Positions 34,165 through 41,349 of a DNA stretch of 46,372 nucleotides are shown here, piece after piece. A program made the position numbers and the translations under genes. The stretch's first letter is position 1. Each line of letters starts with the position of its first letter. Location of the stretch: contig CAMDQC010000023.1 in assembly GCA_945905735.1 (NCBI GenBank), forward strand, positions 1-46,372, written 5' to 3'. The stretch comes from Prosthecobacter debontii. GTDB taxonomy: Bacteria; Verrucomicrobiota; Verrucomicrobiia; Chthoniobacterales; Chthoniobacteraceae. The notes beneath the pieces were generated by a model. That model worked only from the letters and a program-made list of their open reading frames with translations. It was not told the DNA's origin and did no database searches.

Positions 34165-34940
34165 AGGGTCGCGCTCTGGGATTCTTGGTTTTGCTGCTCT
34201 GGGGCGTGGTGAAGCTCCCGGTGGAGACGCGCATTTCTGCGGAGCAAAAGGCGACGCGCTTCGGCGGGTTTAAGCTCACTTCCACGCTCCGCCAGCAGGC
34301 CGGTCAGGCGGGATTTATCGCTGTGCTCGGCGGGCTGCGTGCTGCGGTGGCGGACCTTCTGTGGATTCGCGCGCATGTCGCTTGGCAGAGTACGCAGTGG
34401 GGGAAAATGAAGCTGCTCTTCGATGTCTGCACGTCGCTCCAGCCGCGCCGGGTGATGTTTTGGGACAATGCCGCTTGGCACATGGCGTGGAATGCGAGCG
34501 TCTATGCGATTGAGGACAAAGCGCACGTGCCGGAGCAAGTGGAGCGCTACCGGAACCAGCAACGATACTTCAAACTCGGCGAGGACTATCTGCTTCGTGG
34601 TATCGAGAACAATCCAGACTCGTGGGAGCTCTACGACCGGCTCGGCTGGCTCTATAAAGACAAGCTGCACGACAAGATGAGGGCCGTCGCTGCTTACGAT
34701 GAAGCAGCCAAGCGGCCGGGACGCCTCGATTACGTGCGGCGCAATGGCCCATACCTCCTCGCCGATGTCCCCGGCCAAGAAGCGGAGGCTTACCGGAGAT
34801 TGCTCGCACTTTACCACGAGGGGGAAAAGGAATGGCTCCCGACTCTGCTGAAGCAGATTCAGCGGCTGGAGCGAAAATTAAAAATTCCCACGGAGCAAAG
34901 AGTCTATATACCACCGGAGGACCGGCTATTGCCGGACTGA
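34161..34940 (+). CDS. Membrane-anchored TPR-like protein of unknown function
   Basis: The start at GTG 34161 is supported by GGAGG five bases upstream and a GTGA overlap with the permease stop. ATG 34149 has no ribosome site. Residues 1-20 (M-K-G-R-A-L-G-F-L-V-L-L-L-W) form a signal anchor. The remaining 240 residues are helical and tryptophan-rich, with a TPR-like unit around D-S-W-E-L-Y-D-R-L-G-W-L-Y and a conserved-looking M-F-W-D-N-A-A-W-H-M-A-W-N segment. It probably faces the periplasm and may act with the permease; no enzymatic motif is visible. Confidence 0.72.
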   Translation: MKGRALGFLVLLLWGVVKLPVETRISAEQKATRFGGFKLTSTLRQQAGQAGFIAVLGGLRAAVADLLWIRAHVAWQSTQWGKMKLLFDVCTSLQPRRVMFWDNAAWHMAWNASVYAIEDKAHVPEQVERYRNQQRYFKLGEDYLLRGIENNPDSWELYDRLGWLYKDKLHDKMRAVAAYDEAAKRPGRLDYVRRNGPYLLADVPGQEAEAYRRLLALYHEGEKEWLPTLLKQIQRLERKLKIPTEQRVYIPPEDRLLPD

Positions 34941-34942
34941 TG
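34916..34942 (+). promoter_or_regulatory. Ribosome site with hairpin between Shine-Dalgarno and start codon
   Basis: GGAGG (34916-34920) is 19 bases before ATG 34940, too far for normal use. A 5-bp hairpin CCGGC-TATT-GCCGG (34922-34935) lies between; when folded, the effective spacing is five bases. The ATG also overlaps the upstream TGA (TGATG), so reinitiation is an alternative. Confidence 0.45.
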
Positions 34943-35668
34943 ATGCGCATCGCCATATTCGGAGACATTCACTCAAACTTAGAAGCCCTTCAGGCCGTCC
35001 TCGCAGACGCTGAAGCGAACCATTGTACTCACTATGTCTGCCTCGGCGACATCGTGGGCTACGCGGCGGACCCGAAGGCGTGCCTCGACATCATCCGCGC
35101 GCTGGAATGCCCAGTCGTAAAGGGCAACCACGACGAACTCGCGTGCATGGACTACGTGCCCGACAACGTAAGCGGGCTCGCCGTGCAAGGCATCGCCCAC
35201 ACGCGACAGATGCTTGATGAGGAGGACGTCCACTGGCTCAATGGACTGAAGTTCGTGCGCAACGTGCGCGACTTCACCATCGTCCACGCCACCCTCGATA
35301 CACCAAAACACTGGGGCTACGTCATGAACGCGCTCGATGCCGGTGCAAGCCTCAGCTACCAGCACACACCGCTCTGCTTTTTCGGCCACACACACGTCCC
35401 CCGCTACTACGTCCGCGAGACTGGCGTGCGCAGCTACGATGGGTGGGACAGCATCGGCGTCGAAATGGGGAAAAAGTATTTCGTCAACGTCGGCAGCGTC
35501 GGTCAGCCCCGAGACGGCGACTGGCGCGCAGCCTACGCGATCTACCACCCCGCCGAGCGCGACGTCGTCCTCCACCGCGTGCCCTACGATGTCGAGACGG
35601 CACAGCGAAAGATCCTCGACGCCGGCCTCCCTCCCCGTCTCGCAGAGCGGATCGGGATGGGACGGTAG
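34940..35668 (+). CDS. Metallophosphoesterase (calcineurin-like)
   Basis: A 242-residue cytoplasmic metal-dependent phosphoesterase. The five family motifs are all present: G-D-I-H-S-N (Asp9, His11), L-G-D-I-V-G-Y, G-N-H-D-E, the His in I-V-H-A-T-L, and F-G-H-T-H-V-P. It belongs to the compact YfcE-like or serine/threonine-phosphatase-like branch; substrates in this branch include phosphodiesters and nucleotides. It starts at ATGATG overlapping the upstream stop. It closes a run of three coupled genes beginning with the permease. Confidence 0.93.
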   Translation: MMRIAIFGDIHSNLEALQAVLADAEANHCTHYVCLGDIVGYAADPKACLDIIRALECPVVKGNHDELACMDYVPDNVSGLAVQGIAHTRQMLDEEDVHWLNGLKFVRNVRDFTIVHATLDTPKHWGYVMNALDAGASLSYQHTPLCFFGHTHVPRYYVRETGVRSYDGWDSIGVEMGKKYFVNVGSVGQPRDGDWRAAYAIYHPAERDVVLHRVPYDVETAQRKILDAGLPPRLAERIGMGR

Positions 35669-35697
35669 ATGCGTAGTGGAAAATGCCGTGCGTTCTG

Positions 35698-35726
35698 TTG
35701 ACCACGGTTGTTTGAGTCGCTACTTT
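35698..35726 (+). promoter_or_regulatory. Possible promoter of the toxin-antitoxin pair
   Basis: TTGACC (35698-35703) and TACTTT (35721-35726) with a 17-base spacer. Transcription would begin at or one base before ATG 35734, implying a leaderless mRNA, and no Shine-Dalgarno is seen. Confidence 0.35.
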
Positions 35727-35733
35727 GCTCGCC

Positions 35734-35964
35734 ATGTCCACGCAACAACTCACTACTGAAGCTATGTCACTTCCGTTGTCCGAGCGAGTCTCACTCGCAC
35801 AGACGCTCTGGCAGAGCATTGATGAGGACATAGCCGATAGCGAAGAGCGCGATGCCGTCCGTGAAGCGATCCACCGGGATCAAGAGCTTTCTACTGGTGC
35901 GGTGATTGGGCGCACACACGAAGAGGTCATGCAGGCTGCGCGGCGTGCAATCGGATGCGTCTGA
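35734..35964 (+). CDS. Addiction-module antitoxin (TIGR02574-type)
   Basis: A 76-residue acidic helical protein with the P-L-S-E-R-V-S-L-A-Q-T-L-W-Q-S-I signature of the putative addiction-module component family, which pairs with RelE/ParE toxins. It should neutralise the toxin and may repress the operon, although no clear DNA-binding fold is visible in so short a protein. It overlaps the toxin gene by ten bases. Confidence 0.85.
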   Translation: MSTQQLTTEAMSLPLSERVSLAQTLWQSIDEDIADSEERDAVREAIHRDQELSTGAVIGRTHEEVMQAARRAIGCV

Positions 35965-36251
35965 TTTACCATCCGGATGCCGAACAAGAACTGATTGAGG
36001 CGGCTCAGTTCTATGAAAAACGCGTCCCAACACTGGGAACTCAATTTCTCGACGCAACGGACTATGCGATTGGCGTCATTCAGAAGGCCCCGGAGCGAAT
36101 GGCGATTATTGATGACGATGTCAGGCACTACCTCATGCCTCGCTTCCCGTATGCCATTTATTATCGAGCTTTTTCAGACCACCTCCGCATTCTTGCTTTC
36201 AAGCATCACAGCCGCCATCCCAACTACTGGCGATACCGCCTGACTGCCTGA
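35955..36251 (+). CDS. RelE/ParE family toxin
   Basis: A 98-residue protein with the ParE/RelE fold pattern: an N-terminal strand and E-A-A-Q-F-Y-E helix, a second helix (F-L-D-A-T-D-Y-A-I), and the C-terminal strands R-F-P-Y-A-I-Y-Y-R and I-L-A-F-K-H-H-S-R-H-P. The R-F-P-Y motif and the H-x-x-R-x-P end are diagnostic. ParE members inhibit gyrase and RelE members cleave mRNA; sequence alone does not decide. It is complete and not visibly disrupted. Confidence 0.9.
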   Translation: MRLIYHPDAEQELIEAAQFYEKRVPTLGTQFLDATDYAIGVIQKAPERMAIIDDDVRHYLMPRFPYAIYYRAFSDHLRILAFKHHSRHPNYWRYRLTA

Positions 36252-36274
36252 ATCACCCAACACTCAACCAACCA

Positions 36275-37459
36275 ATGATCATCAAACCAAAAACACGCGG
36301 CTTCATCTGCACCACAGCTCACCCGGATGGATGTGCCGCCCACATCCGCGAGCAAGTCGCATACGTTCAGCAAAAAGGCACCATCGCCGGAGCGCCGAAG
36401 CGCGTCCTCGTCCTCGGAGCTAGCACGGGCTACGGGCTCGCCAGCCGCATCGTGCCAGCGTTCGCGGGCCGCGCGGCGACGATTGGCGTGTTCTTTGAAA
36501 AGGCGGCGGAGGGCGACCGCACGGCGTCCGCTGGCTGGTATAATTCCGTCGCCTTTGAGCGCGAGGCCCATGCCGCCGGGCTCTATGCAAAGAGCATCAA
36601 CGGCGATGCGTTTTCCGACGACATCAAGGCGCAGACCATCGCCCTCATCAAAGCCGACCTCGGGCAAATTGACGCCGTCATTTACTCCCTCGCCAGCCCC
36701 CGCCGCACCCACCCAAAGACGGGCGTCGTCCACAAAAGCTGCCTCAAGCCAACCGGCGGCGCTTACGTGAACAAGACCGTGGATACGGAAAAAGGCACCG
36801 TCGGCGAAGTGAACATCCTCCCCGCCACCGAAGCAGAAATCGCCGACACCGTCGCCGTCATGGGCGGCGAAGATTGGGAGATGTGGATGGACGCGCTGGC
36901 CGCCGCCGGAGTGCTCGCGCCCGGCGTCGTCACCCTCGCCTACAGCTACATCGGGCCGGAGATGACGTGGGCCATTTACCGCAACGGCACCATTGGCCGC
37001 GCCAAAGAACACCTCGAAGAAACCGCCGATCGTATCACCGCCAAACTCGCGACCCACGAAGGACACGCTTGGGTGAGCGTGAACAAAGCACTCGTCACGC
37101 AAGCCAGCAGCGCCATCCCCGTCGTCCCGCTCTACATCGCGCTGCTGTATAAAGTGATGAAGGCCAAAGGAACCCACGAAGGCACCATCGAGCAAATCTA
37201 CCGTCTCTTCGCCGAGCGCCTCGCGAGTCCGCAACTCGACGAAGAAGGCCGCATCCGCATCGATGATTGGGAGATGACCGACGACGTGCAGACCGAAGTC
37301 GCCCAACTCTGGGAAGTCGTCAACACCGACAACCTCAGCATCCTCAGCGACATCGTCGGCTACCGCGCCGAGTTCCTGAAGCTCTTCGGCTTCGGCCTCC
37401 CCGGCGTGGACTACGAAGCCGAGGCAAACCCCGACCAAACGCTGCCTAGCGCCGTCTAG
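36275..37459 (+). CDS. fabV: Trans-2-enoyl-ACP/CoA reductase FabV
   Basis: A 394-residue NADH-dependent enoyl reductase for the final reduction of fatty-acid elongation, and a natural triclosan-resistant alternative to FabI. The nucleotide-binding loop G-A-S-T-G-Y-G (48-54) and the FabV-specific Y-x8-K pair (Tyr235, Lys244, within Y-R-N-G-T-I-G-R-A-K) are intact. The D-A-V-I-Y-S-L-A-S-P-R segment is typical. Length is normal. There is no adjacent fab gene. Confidence 0.96.
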   Translation: MIIKPKTRGFICTTAHPDGCAAHIREQVAYVQQKGTIAGAPKRVLVLGASTGYGLASRIVPAFAGRAATIGVFFEKAAEGDRTASAGWYNSVAFEREAHAAGLYAKSINGDAFSDDIKAQTIALIKADLGQIDAVIYSLASPRRTHPKTGVVHKSCLKPTGGAYVNKTVDTEKGTVGEVNILPATEAEIADTVAVMGGEDWEMWMDALAAAGVLAPGVVTLAYSYIGPEMTWAIYRNGTIGRAKEHLEETADRITAKLATHEGHAWVSVNKALVTQASSAIPVVPLYIALLYKVMKAKGTHEGTIEQIYRLFAERLASPQLDEEGRIRIDDWEMTDDVQTEVAQLWEVVNTDNLSILSDIVGYRAEFLKLFGFGLPGVDYEAEANPDQTLPSAV

Positions 37460-37466
37460 CACTCCT

Positions 37467-38300
37467 ATGAGCAAAGAAGTCGCTCTCTTTGAAGAGCACG
37501 AAATCCGCCGCATCTACGACGAGAAGACCGAGACATGGTTCTTCTCTGTCGTGGACATCATCCAAGTCCTCACGCAACAGCCTGATTTCCAGACCGCCCG
37601 AAAGTATTGGAATAAGCTCAAAGAGCGACTCGCAAAGGAAGGAAATCAGTCGGTGACAAATTGTCACCGACTGAAATTACCCGCCGCCGACGGCAAAAGC
37701 TACCTCACCGACGTCGCCTCCGCTGAGACACTCCTGCGCCTCGTCCAGAGCGTCCCCAGCCCGAAGGCCGAGCCCATCAAACTCTGGCTCGCCAAAGTCG
37801 GCTATGAGCGGATGCAGGAAATCTCCGACCCCGCCCGCGCCCTCGAACGCGCCCGAGAGACTTGGCAGAAACTTGGGCGGAGCGAGAAGTGGATTCAGCA
37901 GCGGATGACGGGGCAAGAAACCCGCAACAAACTCACCGACTACTGGGCCGACCACGACATCAAAAAAGGCGACGAATACGCCATCCTCACCAACATCATC
38001 CACCAAGAATGGAGCGGCGTGAGCGTGACCGCGCACAAAGACTTGAAAGGGCTCAAAACCCAAAACCTCCGCGACCACATGAGCGAGGCAGAACTCATCT
38101 TCACCGCCCTCGCCGAACTTTCCACCCGGCAAATCGCCGAGACGCACGAAGCCACCGGAATGGCCGAGAACCAAGTCGCAGCCAAAACCGGCGGCAAAAT
38201 CGCCAAGAGCGCACGACTGGAACTCGAATCCAAAACCGGCAAAAACGTCGTGACTGGCGAAAACTATCTCCCGTCGGGGCAAGGCAAAAAATTGCACTGA
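37467..38300 (+). CDS. Bro-N / DinD-like protein
   Basis: The 277-residue protein has an N-terminal Bro-N (phage-antirepressor-type) domain, about residues 5-115. Landmarks are W-F-F-S-V-V-D-I-I-Q-V-L, Y-W-N-K-L-K and S-P-K-A-E-P-I-K-L-W-L-A. The C-terminal half resembles DNA-damage-inducible protein D (L-K-T-Q-N-L-R-D-H-M-S-E-A-E-L, then A-K-S-A-R-L-E-L-E-S-K-T-G). Such genes are found both in phages and as stand-alone chromosomal genes. The function of DinD-type proteins includes interaction with RecA in E. coli. Seven bases after fabV and directly abutting the HAD gene, it may be co-transcribed. A long palindrome lies inside the coding sequence. Confidence 0.85.
   Translation: MSKEVALFEEHEIRRIYDEKTETWFFSVVDIIQVLTQQPDFQTARKYWNKLKERLAKEGNQSVTNCHRLKLPAADGKSYLTDVASAETLLRLVQSVPSPKAEPIKLWLAKVGYERMQEISDPARALERARETWQKLGRSEKWIQQRMTGQETRNKLTDYWADHDIKKGDEYAILTNIIHQEWSGVSVTAHKDLKGLKTQNLRDHMSEAELIFTALAELSTRQIAETHEATGMAENQVAAKTGGKIAKSARLELESKTGKNVVTGENYLPSGQGKKLH
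37646..37674. repeat. 29-bp near-perfect palindrome inside the Bro-N gene
   Basis: Fourteen-base arms TCAGTCGGTGACAA and TTGTCACCGACTGA flank a single A (37660). It encodes the residues N-Q-S-V-T-N-C-H-R-L-K. The symmetry exceeds what coding constraint needs and could be an operator or a strong mRNA hairpin. Confidence 0.8.
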
Positions 38301-39083
38301 ATGATCCGACTACTAAGCACCGATTTCGACGGCACACTCGTCGCCCACAACGCCCAACCCGCCGTGACGCCGACGCTCTTCACCGCCCTGCGGGAACTGC
38401 GCGCAAACGGCGTCCAGTGGGCCATCAATACAGGCCGCACGCTCTGGCACTCCGAGCAGGGGCTCAAAGAGTTTCGCTTCCCCATCGAGCCTGACTTCCT
38501 GTTGGTCGAAGAGCGCGACATCTACCGCAGCACTCGCAATGGTGGCTGGGAGCCGCTCGGCGACTGGAATGCCCGCGCAGCCCGCGATACCGACGAACTC
38601 TTCTCCCTCGCCGCCCCGCTCCTCGCAGAAGTGCTGCGGTTCCAAGAACGCTTCGACGGCGTGCAGGCCATCTACGACCGGGGAAACTTCATCGGCTCCG
38701 TCACCAAAACGAGCGCCGATATGGACAAGCTCTGCGCCTTCCTCGAACAACTCCGCGAGCGCCTGCCGATGTTCAATTACCAGCGCAACACCATCTACGT
38801 GCGCTTCTGCCACCACGCCTACAGCAAAGGCACCGCCCTCACCGAGCTCGCCCGCCACCTCGCGCTCACCCCCGATGAAATCTTCGCAGCCGGCGATCAT
38901 TTCAACGACCTCCCCATGCTCGACGGACTCCACGCCAAACACGTCGCCTGCCCCGGCAACTCGTGCGATGAGGTGAAAAAACTCGTCCGCACCGCAGGCG
39001 GCTACATCGCCCGAGGCACCGCGAGCGAAGGCGTCGTGGAAGCACTCCGACATTTCGGCGCTTGGCCCGTAGTCAAAGCCTGA
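38301..39083 (+). CDS. HAD-superfamily (Cof-type) phosphatase
   Basis: A 260-residue haloacid dehalogenase-like hydrolase, class IIB. Motif I is D-F-D-G-T (8-12), the N-T-G-R-T motif II and S-K-G-T-A lysine motif III are present, and motif IV is G-D-H-F-N-D-L-P-M-L. These enzymes dephosphorylate sugar phosphates and cofactors in the cytoplasm. The start codon directly follows the TGA of the Bro-N gene. Confidence 0.93.
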   Translation: MIRLLSTDFDGTLVAHNAQPAVTPTLFTALRELRANGVQWAINTGRTLWHSEQGLKEFRFPIEPDFLLVEERDIYRSTRNGGWEPLGDWNARAARDTDELFSLAAPLLAEVLRFQERFDGVQAIYDRGNFIGSVTKTSADMDKLCAFLEQLRERLPMFNYQRNTIYVRFCHHAYSKGTALTELARHLALTPDEIFAAGDHFNDLPMLDGLHAKHVACPGNSCDEVKKLVRTAGGYIARGTASEGVVEALRHFGAWPVVKA

Positions 39084-39096
39084 TACTTTTCGCCCC

Positions 39097-39372
39097 ATGA
39101 AAAGTGCCTACGAACTCGCGATGGAGCGCCTGCAACAGCAAGCCCCGACCAGCAAACTGACCGCCGCCCAAAAAGAGAAAATCTCCGAGCTAGACGTGCT
39201 CTACAAAGCCAAGCGCGCGGAGAAAGAACTCTTCCTCAAAGGCGAACTCGCCAAAGCCCAAGCCACCGGCGACGCCGAAACCTACGAGCAAGTCTCCCAA
39301 CAACTCGTCCGCGAACTCAAGCGCCTCGAAGACGACTGCGAGGAGAAAAAAGAGAAAGTCCGCGCGAAGTAG
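39097..39372 (+). CDS. Small coiled-coil protein, unknown function
   Basis: A 91-residue, highly charged (Lys/Glu) helical protein with heptad-like spacing throughout (K-E-K-I-S-E-L-D-V-L, E-L-K-R-L-E-D-D-C-E-E-K-K). No signal peptide, membrane segment or catalytic motif. It lies 13 bases after the HAD gene on the same strand. I do not recognise the family. Confidence 0.7.
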   Translation: MKSAYELAMERLQQQAPTSKLTAAQKEKISELDVLYKAKRAEKELFLKGELAKAQATGDAETYEQVSQQLVRELKRLEDDCEEKKEKVRAK

Positions 39373-39463
39373 CCGACCCACAAAGCCCGCAAGCGCGCAA
39401 GCGCCGCCTGCATCGGTCGTTTCACTCGACACGCCGCGCTCCGCCACCGAAGTTCCCGGCCGA

Positions 39464-39877
39464 GTGGAACCGATCATTTCAAACAGTCCTGAGCAGACCT
39501 TCGCACTAGGCCGCGACTACGCCGCAAAGCTCCGTGCGGGCGATGTCTTGGCGCTCGATGGCGACCTTGGCGCGGGTAAGACACAGTTTATTAAAGGGCT
39601 CGCCGCGGGGCTCGGGCACACGGGCGAAGTCACGAGCCCCACCTTCACGCTCGTCCACGAATACACGGGCGGAAAACTGCCGCTCTACCACTTCGACTTC
39701 TATCGCTTGGAAAGCGCGGACGAAGCCCTCCGCTTCGGCCTCGACGACTACCTCGGCGAATCCGCCATCCTCGCCATCGAGTGGGCTGGTAAGTTTCCCG
39801 CCCTCCTCCCTGCCAGCACCCGCTGGCTCCGCTTCCGCGCGGGCGACGGCGACCAGCGCACCATCGAACTTTCATGA
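39464..39877 (+). CDS. tsaE: tRNA t6A biosynthesis ATPase TsaE
   Basis: A 137-residue P-loop ATPase that supports TsaD/TsaB in t6A synthesis. Walker A is G-D-L-G-A-G-K-T (33-40). The [10 protein letters not shown] block and H-F-D-F-Y-R-L are family signatures. The start is GTG 39464. It overlaps tsaB by four bases (ATGA). The 91 bases before it contain no gene. Confidence 0.96.
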   Translation: MEPIISNSPEQTFALGRDYAAKLRAGDVLALDGDLGAGKTQFIKGLAAGLGHTGEVTSPTFTLVHEYTGGKLPLYHFDFYRLESADEALRFGLDDYLGESAILAIEWAGKFPALLPASTRWLRFRAGDGDQRTIELS

Positions 39878-40467
39878 TTCTCGCCATCGACACATCCACC
39901 CCGCGCGGCAGCATCGCCCTTTTAGAAAACGACCGTCTTCTTCTCGACGAAACGTTCCCCTGCGACCGCAGCCAAAGCAGCGACCTCTACCGCCACCTCG
40001 CCCGCGCCTGCGCGCTCGCTACGCGCCTGCGCACCATCGCCATCGGCATCGGTCCCGGCAGCTACGCAGGCGTCCGCATCAGCATTGCCACTGCGCTGGG
40101 GCTGTCTCTCGCGAACGGCGCAGAACTCGTCGGCCTCGCCAGCGTCGCAGCCTTGGAAACCGACGCCCGCGAATACTTCGCCATCGGCGACGCTCGCCGC
40201 GACGCCTTCTATTTCACCCAAGTCCGCGACGGACTCTGCATCGAACCACCCCAACTCCTCGATGCCACCGCCCTCGCCGCGAAGCTCGCCGCGACTTCCC
40301 TCCCCGTCTTCTCCACCACCCCGCTTCTCCAAGCCACCATCGCCCTCCCGCGCGCAAGCATCCTCGCTCGCCGTGCCGCCAGCGGCATCGGCATCCTCGC
40401 GCGCGGCGACTTCGAGCCGCTCTACCTCCGCGATCCCTTCATCACGCAGCCCAAGAGCGTTTCCTAG
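39874..40467 (+). CDS. tsaB: tRNA t6A biosynthesis protein TsaB
   Basis: A 197-residue TsaD paralogue lacking metal ligands, which scaffolds the TsaD-TsaB-TsaE complex. The N-terminal I-L-A-I-D-T-S-T strand and G-I-G-P-G-S-Y-A-G-V-R-I loop are typical. The C-terminal part is shorter than in E. coli TsaB (231 residues). It is coupled to tsaE; the end is 15 bases from the convergent hisF stop. Confidence 0.95.
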   Translation: MILAIDTSTPRGSIALLENDRLLLDETFPCDRSQSSDLYRHLARACALATRLRTIAIGIGPGSYAGVRISIATALGLSLANGAELVGLASVAALETDAREYFAIGDARRDAFYFTQVRDGLCIEPPQLLDATALAAKLAATSLPVFSTTPLLQATIALPRASILARRAASGIGILARGDFEPLYLRDPFITQPKSVS

Positions 40468-40482
40468 CGGGTCTCAAAGCCT

Positions 40483-41259
40483 TCACACCAGCCGCACGGG
40501 CACATCTCGCTTGGCGAGGAACTGCTTCACGTCGCTCACGGTGTATTCGCCGAAGTGGAAGATGCTTGCTGCGAGCACGGCGTCGGCGCGGCCTTCGCTC
40601 AGCACTTCGGCCATGTGCTGCAAATTGCCTGCTCCGCCGCTGGCGACGACGGGGACGCCTACCGCTTCGCTTACGCGGCGGGTGATTTCTAAATCGTAGC
40701 CCGCCTTGGTTCCGTCGGCGTCTATCGAGTTCAGGACGATCTCGCCGGCCCCGCGCCGGACGGCTTCGGTGGCCCACTCGACAGCGCTCCAAGGCGTCTC
40801 TTCGCGCCCGCCTTTTACGAAGACTTTCCACACGCCGGGCGCGGTGCGTTTGCAATCAATGGACACGACGATGCACTGGCTGCCGAACTTCTCCGCGCCC
40901 GCAGTGATCAGCTCGGGCGTGGCGATGGCGCTGGAGTTGATGCTCACTTTATCCGCCCCGGCTTTGAGCATCGCGCTCATGTCGTCCACCACGCGGATGC
41001 CGCCGCCGACGGTCAGCGGCATGAAGCAGCAGGCTGCCGTGCGCTCGATCACTTCCACCATCGTCGCGCGTCCGTGGGCGCTGGCGGTGATGTCGAAAAA
41101 GACCATCTCATCGGCTCCTTGCGCGTTGTAGCGTTGGGCGAGTTCCACGGGGTCGCCCACGTTGCGAAGGCCGCCGCTCTCGGCACGGCCAAATTGCACG
41201 CCACGGGTGACTTTCCCGTCGTGGACATCGAGGCATGGAATAACGCGCTTTGTTAGCAT
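40483..41259 (-). CDS. hisF: Imidazole glycerol phosphate synthase cyclase subunit HisF
   Basis: A 258-residue TIM barrel that condenses PRFAR with ammonia from HisH to give imidazole glycerol phosphate and AICAR. Catalytic residues Asp11 (C-L-D-V-H-D-G) and Asp135 (V-V-S-I-D-C-K-R) are present, with phosphate-binding loops V-G-G-G-I-R and A-S-G-G-A-G. I chose ATG 41259; an upstream extension has no family similarity. No other his gene is in the window. It is divergent from the haem protein gene. Confidence 0.97.
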   Translation of the reverse strand: MLTKRVIPCLDVHDGKVTRGVQFGRAESGGLRNVGDPVELAQRYNAQGADEMVFFDITASAHGRATMVEVIERTAACCFMPLTVGGGIRVVDDMSAMLKAGADKVSINSSAIATPELITAGAEKFGSQCIVVSIDCKRTAPGVWKVFVKGGREETPWSAVEWATEAVRRGAGEIVLNSIDADGTKAGYDLEITRRVSEAVGVPVVASGGAGNLQHMAEVLSEGRADAVLAASIFHFGEYTVSDVKQFLAKRDVPVRLV

Positions 41260-41349
41260 CGCATGGGCTTTAGCGGGCGCAGCGCGGCGGCGCAAGAAGG
41301 TCGTGCCGCTCCTCGACATCCCCGTGCGCCTCCGCTAATCCCCGCCCGC

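Noticed and set aside
34911..34940. Rho-independent terminator between the TPR-like gene and the metallophosphoesterase
   Set aside because: The five-pair hairpin lacks a T-tract and lies between a Shine-Dalgarno and a start codon.
36224..37513. 429-codon frame antisense to fabV
   Set aside because: FabV has complete family motifs; the antisense translation shows no recognisable domain.
37467..38300. Prophage remnant around the Bro-N gene
   Set aside because: No other phage gene, integrase or attachment site nearby; neighbours are ordinary chromosomal genes.
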